NCBI GenBank assembly: GCA_040357565.1
Contig: JBDODJ010000026.1
Length of the DNA: 64,000 bases
From: Cercozoa sp. M6MM
Lineage: Eukaryota > Endomyxa: Ascetosporea
Reading direction: 5' to 3' (one strand)
Below are positions 1 to 10,886 of the stretch, in pieces (position 1 is the stretch's first letter; the number at the start of each line of letters is the position of its first letter). A model generated the notes under the pieces. The model worked only from the letters and a program-made list of their open reading frames with translations. It was not told the DNA's origin and made no database searches. Made by a program: the position numbers and the translations under genes.

Positions 1-44
<44 letters not shown>
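1..44. repeat. (AC)n dinucleotide microsatellite
   Basis: An uninterrupted AC run opens the window. It probably lies inside an intron of the kinase-like gene, because the last visible exon of that gene ends at a GTACGTTC donor just to the right. Confidence 0.95.
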
Positions 45-47
<3 letters not shown>

Positions 48-119
48 TATACAGACACACAGTGACACCACGACAGAGTGAGACAGTGAACGTACGCCAT
101 CCACCTCGTCCTCGATCGA

Positions 120-212
120 GGTGCCGGCGCCGTCCACGTGCAGAAGCCGTGCCCACACCGAGAGCTGCAGTTCCTCGCAGCGACGCAGTTCTTCCAGTTC
201 CTCGTCTATGCA

Positions 213-257
<45 letters not shown>

Positions 258-2488
258 CATACATACAATCATGTACTACCATCATAATTATGAACAGTAC
301 CCTCATCAGCCAGCTCAACATAGTCGCCGCAGTGGCTTCCTCCCACTCCGAAAAGCATCGACCGAAGCACCGCTCCTGCAACACTCCACCATCATTCGCA
401 ACAATAGTGGGAGGGGAGGGGCACCCATCGAGAAACCGTCAGATAGGGCCGATCGAAGTCCAAGGGCAGCAGCCTCCGGGGCACAGTATCCGCGTGAAGC
501 CTGTGTCAGCAGCACCCACAGCTCCGTGCCCCCGCACTCACAACCAAACATCCCACACTGGTACAGAACGAGTACACAGAGGCTGCTCGTGCGACGAGAA
601 TGGCTCGCGAAGCACGCGCAACATTGGCAGCAGCGCGTCCTCCTCGTCAGTACTAGCAGCACACAGCCATACATGCACCACCAGGGTGCACTCACAACAT
701 ACAGTACAATGTTAGTATACTCATAGTCGAGCCGGGTCTGTCGCAGTCGGTGCGTCAAGTCGCGAGCACTCTGAGCGCCGCTGGCCAGCAAACGAGCTGC
801 CTCGCAGCCCTTTACACATGCACGCATAAAAAGGTAGACACAAGTATATTATAAACACAGTGCACGCACCTTTGGGTGCAAGCGAGAGCGGCCGCCCAGG
901 GAAGCTTCTCCGTAGTCAATGAGCGTCGCATGAATGCAGCCGGACTCCGTCTGCACAGAGGCAAGCGGTAGGTAGCACAACATTGCTGATGCACAGCATA
1001 TGACTACTAGCACATACCTGGTGGAACAGCTCAAAGAACTCGCCGAGAGAGGTGCAGGCTTCGATGCGAGCGCAGACAGTGTCGTCACTCGAGGATAACA
1101 TGACATTGCCCGGCGCAATGTCATTGTGCAGTATCTCGTTCTCGTGCAGTCGCTTCACCAGTTGGCAGACCGGTGTCATCAGTGCCACAGTCGCTCGGGC
1201 GGCTCGCTTCAGTTCCTGCTCGTTTGCTGCAACACGCACACAGTACATAGTACACACATACACATACATACACACACATACACACATACACACATACACA
1301 CATACACACATACACACATACACACATACACACATACACACATACACATACACACATACACATACACACATACACACATACACACATACACACACGCACC
1401 AACAAAGCAATACGAGGGCATACCAAATGGCGCCGTGTTGGCCAAGAGTTGTTGCAGCGAACGGCCGCGCACTCGCTCGACGGCAATCGCAGTGTCCGTG
1501 CTGTCTGTGTCAGTGCTCGTGTTGTTGGGGATGACAACTTCGACACGTTCCACAGGCACGTCTTTCTGCACACACAAGCCCCAGGCACACTCATGTCAGA
1601 TAATCTATGCACAAGGAAGCAGCAATGCTTACCTGTTGCAGAGAGGCCACACGTGTCTCCAGATCGCCTTGTACGACACCGGTGGCGAGTACGGGCACAG
1701 TGCCCACAGGTGTGACCGTGTGCCGCCTGTTACATCAACACACGCGCGTACATTATACACCATGATTCTGGACACCCCGACAAGGACACGAGGTACGACA
1801 AATCGTCAGCGGCCAGTCGTTCGGCGGCTTGCGTCGCGTCTAGTTCGAGTTTCAGCGTCTCGGACGCCTGAGCACCGGCTCGGCAGAGTTCCCGGTCCCT
1901 GTTGCACATAAATACACACAGAGAGAGATAGAGTACATCAAATCTGAATTAACACAAACGAGACACAGTGTACCACTGCTGGTTGAAGAGCTCGAGTGCT
2001 TTGGACCACACTTTGACAAGACGTGCACAGTTCACAGACTTATCGATGAGTTTCTGGACGTGATCGCGAGGAATGGTCTTGTCAACGAGGGCAGCACGCA
2101 CGTCATCGGCGCTTCGCACCAGCTCGCTCACCTTCTCGGTCAGGTGTGTTTGGAGTTTCTCATGCTCGGCGGCATTCACCCTGCATGTGTGCAACGACAC
2201 AGTCAAACGTAGACAGAACAAGAGCATCGACAATCGCAAGCATACTCGCACACGCGGCGTTGGCTGAAGCGCACGTTCGGCGCCTTGACAACGCAAGTTT
2301 TGTCCGCCACTGCCAAAGCACACAGATATGAGATGATTGGACTCGAATAAGTAGTACTCATGGCCGAGCGGTCCATGTACTCGAGTAGAGTAGAGTAGAG
2401 GAGAATCAAAATCAGCAGAAGGGATTACCTTCACGGTGGCGTAGTAGTGCCGGCCGGCAGGATTCGTTGAAGTTCCGTGGGTCGGCAT
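120..2488 (-). CDS. Atypical protein kinase-like protein with coiled-coil segment, 3' end outside window
   Basis: A multi-exon gene read right to left; its C-terminus lies beyond base 1. Kinase signatures appear in order on successive exons: a hinge-like AIAVERVRGRSLQQLL (about 1490-1445), the catalytic loop HNDIAPGNVML (about 1110-1080), LIDYGEAS in place of DFG (about 925-905), GYCAPEA in place of APE (about 500-480), and DGFSMG with AVLRSMLFG on the next exon (subdomain IX). A TCVVKAP motif near 2285-2305 could be the beta-3 lysine. Between it and the hinge lies charged, helical, coiled-coil-like sequence (for example near 2150-1990 and 1890-1800). The last visible exon (about 195-120) is acidic and helical. 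The start at 2488 is a guess: a second ATG ten bases upstream lies in another frame. The HND and DYG forms are unusual but keep both catalytic aspartates, so the protein may be active. No close family was recognised. Confidence 0.65.
207..256. repeat. (CA)n microsatellite in an intron
   Basis: A CACA-rich tract sits between two exons of the kinase-like gene. It produces spurious His-Thr ORFs on the plus strand. Confidence 0.9.
1246..1395. repeat. (ACACAT)n microsatellite in an intron
   Basis: Tandem ACACAT/ACAT units fill the intron between the kinase hinge exon and the catalytic-loop exon. The Cys-Val-Tyr reading frames across it are repeat translations, not protein. Confidence 0.9.
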
Positions 2489-2528
2489 TCGTGTCCATGT
2501 TGGACTGACCAATGGCACGCAGCACAAG

Positions 2529-2576
2529 TGCAACAACAACAGCAGCAGCAGCAACAACAGCAGCATCAGCAGCAGC

Positions 2577-2622
<46 letters not shown>

Positions 2623-2633
2623 NNNNNNNNNNC

Positions 2634-2697
<64 letters not shown>

Positions 2698-2737
2698 GCA
2701 ACAACAACAACAACAGCAACAACAACAACAACAGCTA
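2529..2737. repeat. (CAA/CAG)n trinucleotide repeat with a 10-N gap
   Basis: About 200 bases of CAA with scattered CAG and CAT units are interrupted by ten Ns at 2623-2632. It lies just upstream of the kinase-like gene start, so it is probably promoter or 5' UTR. It would read as poly-Gln on the plus strand or poly-Leu on the minus strand, but no flanking exon supports translation. True length is uncertain because of the gap. Confidence 0.9.
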
Positions 2738-2739
2738 CT

Positions 2740-4132
2740 CAAACACAGTCATGAGTCGGAGAGACGAGACCAAAAGTACCATGTTCTCGTTTGTTGTTTG
2801 TAAGTCTCTTTCTTTGTCAAACATAGCGAAGTTTCAGTTCATCTCAAAAAAACGCGCCACGACACAAAACTCAGAACAGAAAACAAAAACACGCGCACCT
2901 CAGGGCGTGACGCTCGCGGTCGGCGGGCGTGTTCTGGCGCTTGGTTTACTCAGCAGGTATCCTATACGACTATCCTAACACAAATCTGTTGTGGTTTGGG
3001 CGTGTTGTCCGTGTGCACATTTGACCCGTCTTCTTTGATGCTGCTGCGGTCACTGACCCGGCGGTTTCTGCGAAGGTTTAGGCCACTAGGACTCGCGCCA
3101 ACCACAATACCTGGTGCGGTCTCGTGCGTAAAGACAGCTGATGTGCGAATTGTGGCGATTAAAGCACGCCAGAGTTGCCGAAATGCGCAAAATTTCTGTC
3201 AATGGGAGAACACGGATCTCGCGAAGAACAGTGCCACCCAGACACTGGGCCGCGACATTTCTCGCTTTCGCACTCACAGTACGTCGTGTAAGAGCGAGTT
3301 TAAGCATGCCTATTGTAACATCAGTTAGTACTTAATTCTATCAGTGCTATTGTATGCTCTAAATAGGCACTCTGCGGCCGAGTTGTTTTTGCACCAAAGC
3401 CGTGCCCCGTGTTTTGGCAGGCTTTACACCACGTAGCTGTGTGTGCACTAAGCGTAGTGCTAGGGTATTTGGGACGTATTGAAATGCTTCGGTGTCTGCT
3501 TGCAGCTGATCTGCCTCGAGCTTGAATAGATGTCTAGACAGGACTGTGGCGCGAACAACATAGTGTAGTGGCCAAATTCACTGTCTGCAGTGCCTGGGCA
3601 AAAGAATTGCCAGGTGCCGTGCCTGGGCAAAAGGAAGGGACGTGCGATTTTCTGGCATCTGGGCAGTTCCTTTTGCCGCACGGTGAAAATGCGTCGGGAG
3701 ATGGCGTGAAAGCTATGTGAGTCTCACAGCCAATGTGACGCATACTCTACATCTCGTTATTGCTTTGCTCTGCTGCGGCACCTGACCTGCGCGTGGCGTG
3801 TGTCTGCACGCCGCTGTCAGTAGATGGGTAGTATGCCACACCTGCACACGTAGGAGTGCCCGCAAAATGCACGCGACCTTGGTTTTAAATTTGGCAAACC
3901 CTGAGTACCAGTACTGTGCGGTACTACAACTTAGGAAAAGAAAAAATATATTTCCACAGAGCGAGCGTAGAGGGTACACGACGGCGAAGAGAAGCCACGT
4001 TGTCGGCACAAAAGACCGAACAGACTAGGACTGTGTTAGGACGACATGACGAGCTGGCGTTTTCCGCAATGGTGGTGCGTTTATCGTTCAGTTTCAGTTT
4101 CACACTATTGACAGTGACTCTTGTTCAGTATC
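2740..4132. other. Intergenic, no gene recognised
   Basis: About 1.4 kb with only short, compositionally random frames on both strands and no convincing exon chain. It separates the 5' end of the kinase-like gene from the 3' end of the membrane-protein gene. A near-repeat of 'gtgcctgggcaaaag' occurs twice around 3590-3635. Confidence 0.5.
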
Positions 4133-5882
4133 TTAGTCAAACTCGCGGTGCTTCAGGATTTTGGGCGCGACCAACGTCCACAGGTACAGCGCAATGATGC
4201 AGTACACTGTCGCTATGTGTGTCCAGAGTTTAAGGTTGCCCGCGTGCGTTCTACTGTCCCAATTCCACGCACACAAAGACAGACAAACGTAGCCGCACCC
4301 ACACGCCAACGCAAAGTAGAATCCCATTTGCGACCGGCGCACAGCTTCTTCGATCTCGGCGCGCGCACTATTGTCTTGAGCCTCCTGTTCGGCCGCATCC
4401 AACATGGTCTGCACCTCTTTGTCGTGCGACGATGCAACACTTCCTCGGCGCAGCAGTCCACCGATGTCAGCAAGGTTGTATCTGAATAGAAATGTCCCAA
4501 GTTGCGCGAACTGCAGTGTAGTTATGCAGGGCATCAAGCACGAAAACTCACGAAGGTCGACGTGTGCTGCTCAAGTCGTCGATCGCTCGAGAGACGCGCC
4601 GGGAACCCAGCACAAGCAGCAGACAGGCCCAGCCAACCTCGAGTACTTTCAGGTACTTGTTGGGTTGTGCTTTCGGGTCATACTATGAGGGCAACACGAT
4701 TATTCTGTAGAACGAATACACGGAGAATGATAGTTACCAGGCGATTGCATGGGGAGGCAAACGCATAAAATGACACGAAAAGTGTAATCGCGAGATGTGT
4801 TGTCAACAAGATGGACACGAGAATGCTGCCGTGTTCGCAGAACTGCAACAAATAGAAGTCCACGGGGCGTTGTACGTGAAAGTGCATATAGTGTGAAAGT
4901 GCGTATAGTGTGTCTGCAACGAACCGGTGAGATGGAGAGGCCGGTAAAGGCAAAAGCTAGCAAGAGCACTGACACAAGGACCCCAATCGGCATTTTGCAG
5001 GACACAGCCGTATCGTTGGTGAACAAGTGCAATTGGACGCTCAGAAAGGCCACCACGCCAGCTATATGTAGAGGAGATTGTTCATACCCATGTACCCGTA
5101 GTTATGAGTCAGTTTACTAACCTGCAAGCACGAGTGTCACTGTCACCAAGAGACCGACCTTTAACGAAGTGTTCACTCGGCCCAGTAGCGATCTGAAGTT
5201 ATGCAGCTATAAACTTACCACAATAGGAGGTCTAACAGTAGCGGACTCACTCATTGAAGTCGTAGACCCGCGAGATAAGAATCATTGCTTCAGCCACGAT
5301 AAAAATACAGGCTGCTCCGACCACCACGTAGGCAACTGTAGGTGCTCAAACAAGGTGGGTCACCACTCGAATCTAATCATCGTGAGGGAGCGCATATGTT
5401 TATGTACGGGGAAGAAAGACCACGTCGGGCACCCAAACCAGCGCAGCGTACACGAGCATGCCCAAAAGTGCCAATCGGAACAGCCATATCAACAGGGCAC
5501 CGCTCAAGGAAGTCACGCGTCGACGAAAGACGGCTGCGATCGTCGAAAGCTGCACAGCAGAGGTATGGCAACGAGATCAAGCTTCAGTTGATGTACTGAC
5601 GGCTTGTGGGAGTTTTGATAAACTGCAGGTACCCAAAAGTGAAGCACCAACGCAACTGGCCAGAGCAAAAAGAAGCGCATTGATACCGAATGCAACAGCA
5701 TGTCTACAGAGGGTACCTCCAGTGCGCATGTAGCGTGAGATTGTATGCTTGCTGTCAAAGTCGTCCGGAAGCGCAAAACTCACGATTAAGAAAGCTAACA
5801 CCACGACGCAAATCGAAAGAAGGCGCGACAGCATCATTCTTTTTGTGTCGAGCTCGAGTTTTCTGCGAGTCGGCCGTAGCAT
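4133..5882 (-). CDS. Multi-pass membrane protein, unidentified
   Basis: Start ATG at 5882 opens a basic stretch (MLRPTRRKLELDTKRMM) followed by a first hydrophobic helix. Later exons each carry one or two membrane segments: around 5780-5640 (VAFGINALLFALASCVGASL), 5550-5407 (GALLIWLFRLALLGMLVYAA), 5340-5255 (VAYVVVGAACIFIVAEAMIL), 5190-5125 (VGLLVTVTLVLAG), 5040-4935 (PIGVLVSVLLLAFAFTGLS), 4850-4745 (ILVSILLTTHLAITLFVSFY), 4650-4560, and the last exon 4480-4133. The last exon has a charged helix, then two helices near the C-terminus, ending at TAA (4133-4135). At least eight helices are visible. The ATG lies about 210 bases from the divergent EF-hand gene start, suggesting a shared promoter region. 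The family was not recognised; a GPR137/TOM1-like fold is possible but unsupported. Confidence 0.7.
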
Positions 5883-6092
5883 TTCCAAACCTGGCGCAGC
5901 AAATACAGTTTCTTTATGAGCTAAAACAATACTGACAGAGCTTTACCTATCGCAAGAGCACTTCGCGCAGCCACGTGCCCGTCAAGGGTCCATCGTTTAG
6001 TTTTGGCGCAAATAAAACCGACGTACTTATAAATTTAATTGGGACAACAAACAATCCAGGTAGAGCTGCTGCGGTCTGCCCGAGAGACTAGA
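5883..6092. promoter_or_regulatory. Divergent intergenic promoter region
   Basis: The two ATGs (5882 minus, 6093 plus) are separated by 210 bases, which must hold both promoters and 5' UTRs. A CACGTG palindrome lies near 5971 and an AT-rich patch (tacttataaatttaat) near 6025-6040. No experimental support is implied. Confidence 0.4.
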
Positions 6093-6966
6093 ATGGCTGA
6101 AGCCGAAGAATCGCTTGATCTCGCTGACCTGAAGCGAATTTTCGATGCTTGGTATCGACCAATCTGCCTCGTGCAGACAGGTTTCGTGTACCTTGGTTGA
6201 ATCTCAGTGACACTGACAAGAGCGGCGCAATTGACGCCCAGGAACTCCACAACGCTCTGATTGCGCTAGGCGTTTCCTCGACTTTCGTACAATGCAAGCA
6301 GATGGTACAGTGTCCATACCCCGAGCTGGAGGCAGATATCCACAGGCAATTTTGATTTATGATGAACCCCAGATCGACAGCATCGACGTAGACAAAAGCG
6401 GCACTGTAGACTGTAAGTTATTTGTACAAATTAAAGCTCTGTTTTGCTGGTATGATTGGGTCATTTGAATCTCAGTGGAAGAGTTTATGACGTTGATACG
6501 TTCGCGTCAGGGCGGTGTCTCGAGAGAGGAGGAATTGCAACAAGGTTGGCGCAGTTTTCTTTCATGTAAACTGTAGGCAAAAAGCCTGAAGTGTGCTGTG
6601 CACGTAGCTTTCGCCTGCTTCGACCGCGCCGGTGACGGTACTATCGGCTTGGCGGAGGTTCGGCACGTGCTTGGCACGATAGGAGAGAAGAACCTCACCG
6701 ATGACGAAATTGACGCGATGCTCAAACACGCAGGTGCTGTAGGCGGCCGGCTCGACTTTGAGCAGTTCTGCAAGTTGGCTAACGGCATCCCCATAAGCGA
6801 GGTGGAGCAGCGGGAAGTCGATGCACAGATACTTAAAAAAGTGGCTTCCGGGGTCAAAGTGCGTCCAGCCTCTGAAACACCACCCGAAAGCGAAGAAGCC
6901 GGCGTCAGCAGAACTAGCTCTGGCTCCGCCAGTGAATCCCAATCCGAATCTGACTTTGGGGGTTAG
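6093..6966 (+). CDS. Four-EF-hand calcium-binding protein, centrin/calmodulin-like
   Basis: Five exons join in frame: 6093-6151, 6208-6304, 6373-6412, 6476-6544 and 6608-6966, giving about 207 residues. EF-hand 1 is DTDKSGAIDAQE, EF-hand 2 DVDKSGTVDLEE, EF-hand 3 DRAGDGTIGLAE; the fourth (HAGAVGGRLDFEQ) lacks the first loop aspartate and probably does not bind calcium. Spacing between loops matches centrin and calmodulin. Unlike both, the protein has a C-terminal tail of about 60 residues rich in Ser and Glu (SGSASESQSESDFGG at the end). It is likely a calcium sensor of the cytoskeleton or a calcium-dependent regulator. Two acceptors share the sequence 'aatctcag|tg'. Confidence 0.88.
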
Positions 6967-7588
6967 TGAATCGGTGTAAAGTCGAATCTGACATTGGTGG
7001 TAAAATCGGTACCGCAGCTGCTTTATCGTAAATATAAACTTAGTTTGAAGTTGCCGGCCAGAGAAAACTTGAGGGTAAACTCCTCTCGAAACTTTGGAGA
7101 TCGCCAAGGTAGATTTACTCGCCGGTGAGCTAACGGTGAGAGCTCGTGTCTCCTCTGATCGACTCAAAAATCCAGACGTTTCTTCTGGACGTCTGCTGAA
7201 GGGATCGATGAAGAGAGGCTCTCCTTCGTCTCCTTCAAGAGAAGGTTGCGCGAAGAAGGCCCCGTGCTTTGATCAGTTTTTGTCACGTTGTTGCTAGCGT
7301 AAATCTTCCTCAACTTCCTCCTGACCGGACTTTGGTGTATATTGCAAGCGTGTAGGACACACCTTGAAGAAGATGTTTTGGGAACTTCAAAAGGGGAAAT
7401 GAGTTATGACCCCATTCTAAGCGGGCGGTAAACTAAAGCTATGCGATGCGACACTTTTCTTGTGACACACCTCAGAACTGGCGAGTACAGGGGAACTACA
7501 TAGTTTGTTTCTTAGTAGACTTAACTAAGTACCCGCGTCACCATCCGACGAAAAATGTACACGTGTGGGTGGAGCGTCAGTCATGATC
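6967..7588. other. Convergent intergenic spacer, no gene seen
   Basis: The spacer between the stops of the EF-hand gene (+) and the ETF beta gene (-). Frames here are short and no exon pair joins convincingly. It presumably holds both 3' UTRs. Confidence 0.5.
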
Positions 7589-9032
7589 TTAGAGACACTT
7601 GGCCTCATTGCGCAGCTTGTCGATGAGCTCGTCGACGTCGGCCACGATGGCGCCACCCTGGCGTGCCGGCGGGTCGTCCACTGCAATAACCATGTGTATA
7701 CACTGATCGACCCAGGGGTGTGTGTGTGTGTGTGTGTGTGTGGGGGGGGGGGGGGGCGGGTACCACGAACAGTAGTCACAAGCGGCGTCAATTCAGCCTC
7801 CTCCAGACCGAGGTCCGACTGTGGTTGGAATTGAATACGGGGGTAAGCGTGTGCGGGTAGCCTAAAGGTACCGGTGAGTATTCCTCGATCGGCTTCTTGC
7901 GCGCCTTCATGATGGCCGGCAGCTTGACGAAACGCGGCTCGTTAAGACTGGGGGGGGGGGGTAAGCGGTAGGTAAGTGGGGTAAGAGGGGTACAGGGGGT
8001 CAGAGCGGTACAGGGTCAAAGGGGGGTAAAAAGGCCACATACCGCAGGTCGGCAGTCACAATGGCCGGCGTCTGTAGCGACAGCGTCTGCAAGCCGCCGT
8101 CAACCTCGCGCGTCACTTGCACCTCGTCCTCATTGACCGTCACCTGTACAAAATGGACCGTACATTGTGCACTAAACCGAGCCCATAGAGCCCAGTACAA
8201 ACCTGAGCCCAGCACAGACCTGAGCCCAGTACCAACCTGGGCCCAGTCAAATATGTCAGCCCCACTGAACTCACCTCCGAAGCGAACGTGGCCGACGGGA
8301 ATCCCGTCAATTGCGACAGCATCTGGCCCTGCAGTGCGGGGGTAAAGAGGGTAAGGGGAAGGGGTAAAAGCGGTAAAAGGGAGGTATAGCTGCAGTTACG
8401 GTGGCATTGTCATCCGAGTCGATCGCCTGCTTGCCCAGGAACACAAGGTCCGGCTGCTCCTTCTCGACGACCTTGTTGAGAATCTGCGCCACCGCCAGCG
8501 GCTGCAGGTCTCTGCACACACCATACAAGCTTCCGCGCGGAACCTGTCACCATGAGAGAAACGCACCTGTCGGCTGGCAGGTCCTCCGACGTCACAACGT
8601 GGATGGCACGGTCGGCACCCATGCCTGGGGGGGGGGGGTAATTGGGGTTTTTGAGAGGGGTAAACTGTACCCATGGCGGTGCGCAGCACGTCCTGCGGCT
8701 TGAGCGACGGCGGGCCCACCGTGACAGCAACAACCTCCTTCACCTTGCCGGCCTGTATCACAAGCGTTTCTCAAGTGGTACAGCAAGGTGGCTACAGCAG
8801 CAATGGCACCTGCTTCAACAACACGGCCTCCTCCACCGCGATTTCGCAGAACGGGTTGATCGACATCTTCACACCTGTGACATGACACACACATGCACAC
8901 CAATACAGCCATCAGACGACGTAGTGAAGACCAGGTGCTTTTACCAGACAGGTCAACGCACATCTTGTCAGCGCGGACACGCGCCTTCACGTTGTAGTCA
9001 AGCACTCGCTTGATGGCAACAAGAGCTCGCAT
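7589..9032 (-). CDS. ETFB: Electron transfer flavoprotein subunit beta
   Basis: Multi-exon gene starting at ATG 9032 with [20 protein letters not shown], the typical ETF-beta N-terminus. It continues with [17 protein letters not shown], the [13 protein letters not shown] strand, [14 protein letters not shown], then [17 protein letters not shown], which forms the AMP-binding signature region. Next come [18 protein letters not shown], a beta-rich exon ([20 protein letters not shown]), [20 protein letters not shown], and a final [18 protein letters not shown] before TAA at 7589-7591. Family order and length (about 255 residues) fit. ETF-beta pairs with ETF-alpha in the mitochondrial matrix and passes electrons from acyl-CoA and other dehydrogenases to ETF-QO. 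Most introns are rich in TTTACCCC and end in long C runs before AG, for example at 7950-8040 and 8628-8676. Confidence 0.93.
7717..7757. repeat. (TG)n run followed by a G homopolymer in an ETFB intron
   Basis: On the plus strand a TG repeat is followed by about 15 Gs and then GGGTACC. On the ETFB sense strand this is a GTACCC donor followed by C(n) and (CA)n. Confidence 0.85.
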
Positions 9033-9286
9033 GCTGCAGCACACACAACAATATGCACTCAAACTAATCAATTCGAGACAAAAAAAAAACACGCAGGCTT
9101 TCGAGTGCTAAATCAACACATACACCTGTTGCTTTCTTGTGTCTACTGCGTGTGGTTTGCACGCCCGGCCTGCTTGGTGCGTCTCTGCAGTGATCGATCC
9201 CACCCTTAACGAATTCTCGGACTTTGCCACACACTTCTTTTTGCACGAAAAGACGCCGATCTTTGCGGAGCTAAAGCAAAAGGGGC

Positions 9287-10164
9287 ATGGACCAGCAAGT
9301 CGACGACTCGTTTGTAGCGCTGCAGCTGCCAAATTCGCTGATCGCGACCCAATGGCTACGAGAAAGTGAGGTAAAATAGTGTGTGTGCACGAGTAACTAA
9401 CATTTCGTTTTCGTGTAGCTGCTCGACGATGCAAGGCTCGGTCGCACAGTGTTCGGTGCACAGTACCAGTGCGATCCTACAACGGACCTGTTGCGCTTGG
9501 ACCGCGAAGTGCCAATGGACCTGTAAGCCAGTGTGCCAGTATCCAGCGTCCAAGTGGTGATTGACGAACGTTTGGTACTTTGTTTGATGTCATAGGGTTC
9601 AGATGTTTCTGAATGACGCAAACAAGAGCAAAATGTTCGATCCTGACGACGTTGATGACGTGTGCTTGTTCGTGCCTGCCTCGGTGGTCAAGCAGCGCGG
9701 CGCAGCTGCGCTGTACCAAGACCTGTGCTACCTGTGCGGTGCTCCCCGTTTGCTGACCGCGTGCGACTCAATTTGGCTTACGTTGGACGCATTCACCCCG
9801 ATGTGTAAGGAACTTTCAGTGCCATGTTCACTTCCCTACACTTGCGCGTTTGTGCGTGTACTGTAGAACCAGTCTACTGAAGGCCATCAGTGCTTTTCTG
9901 GCAGCAGACGCGGTCATTCAGCTGTCTGCCTACTCGTACTGCAATTCGAACAAGCTGCCCTCCGTGAGTGTGAACTACGAACAGCACTTCCAAACCTACA
10001 ACAATCAAGGCGTGAAAATTGACGGCAATCAAGGTGTTATTGAAGCCGAGCTTCGCCGCACCCTGCAGCAGTGCTACAGTCTGTGGCCTTCTCGCATCGA
10101 GCACCTTCACAAGTGCGTCGTGCACATCGACTTCCCTGCCCACCCTGACAGCAGCCAACGTTAG
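9287..10164 (+). CDS. Orphan protein, paralogue A of a two-gene family
   Basis: Four exons: 9287-9370, 9419-9522, 9596-9802 and 9867-10164, giving about 230 residues. Characteristic blocks are SFVALQLPNSL, LGRTVFGAQYQCD, a central FVPASV...LYQDLCYLCGAP block with several cysteines, and a C-terminal AAD..IQL / KLPSVSVNYE region. No signal peptide or membrane helix is seen. The last intron needs the donor AT|GTGTAAGG; the alternative one base pair later would create a stop. The gene at 45132-46111 matches it block for block with the same intron positions. It is divergent from ETFB, 255 bases away. The family was not recognised; LYQDLCYLCG might be a metal- or disulphide-binding element, but only as a guess. 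Confidence 0.82.
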
Positions 10165-10886
10165 TCACGTTCCTTGTCGAACTGAAACTGAAAGAGTAGA
10201 ATTTTCGTTAAAGACACATATTTTCCAAAACACTCCGGCCCAGGGCAGACTTGGGGCCTGGATGTATCTCGAACAGTCCCAGAGACGGCAGCGAGACGTG
10301 ACGAACGGAATCTAAATAGGGGAGGCTGTCGTTTCGCACTGCAGCTTACGCCCGCCAGACCGTTGCGTTTTAGAAAGAGTTACTGTACAATATGCAACAT
10401 TCGATTTACTACCGTACTAATGTTTCTAGAATATACCATATCGTATGTATGGTACGCTAAATTTACACTTTGTTGCTCCAGTCTGTCAGACGAGAGACTA
10501 TCGTATGGTACAACGCTCGGATCCAACGCAAGGGAAGCGAGTCGAGAGAAGTTACAGAAGTTACATTCAGTTGTGATTATGGACATGTGGCATTGTCAGT
10601 GCGGTGTGATATTGACAATGATGTGACAGTGACAGTGGCAGTGACAGTGACGGTGAAAGTGACAGTGACAGTGATCGTCAGTATCAATGCCATTGTGACG
10701 AGTGTGTTGTGTGACAGAGAAGGACAACCTTTTTTACACATGCGCGGAAGCAAGGTCACCCGGCAGCGTGGCCATGGCAACACCGGCCGCGTTCGAACTG
10801 TCGTCGTCTCTGTCACTGTCTGACGAGATCGCCGACACTAAGCATTCACAAACAATAGTGAATAGTTCCAATGGAATAGTACAGCT
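10165..10886. other. Convergent intergenic region with GTGACA repeats
   Basis: No exon chain was found. Degenerate GTGACA/GTGACG hexamer repeats occupy about 10612-10685. The rest presumably holds the 3' UTRs of the orphan gene (+) and the GPCR gene (-). Confidence 0.55.

Noticed and set aside
1209..1534. Long Cys-Val-Tyr and His-Thr-Tyr reading frames
   Set aside because: They are translations of the ACACAT microsatellite within an intron of the kinase-like gene.
1949..2731. Poly-Leu ORF running into the kinase-like exons
   Set aside because: The poly-Leu part is the CAA repeat read on the minus strand; no splice or start evidence links it to the gene.
4133..5882. Assignment of the membrane protein to SERINC or TOM1 families
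   Set aside because: Helix count is compatible but none of the family signature motifs could be placed.
7940..8040. Telomere-like TTTACCCC/GGGGTAA repeats
   Set aside because: They occur as degenerate units inside many introns of internal genes, with flanking exons in frame, so this is not a telomere or subtelomere.
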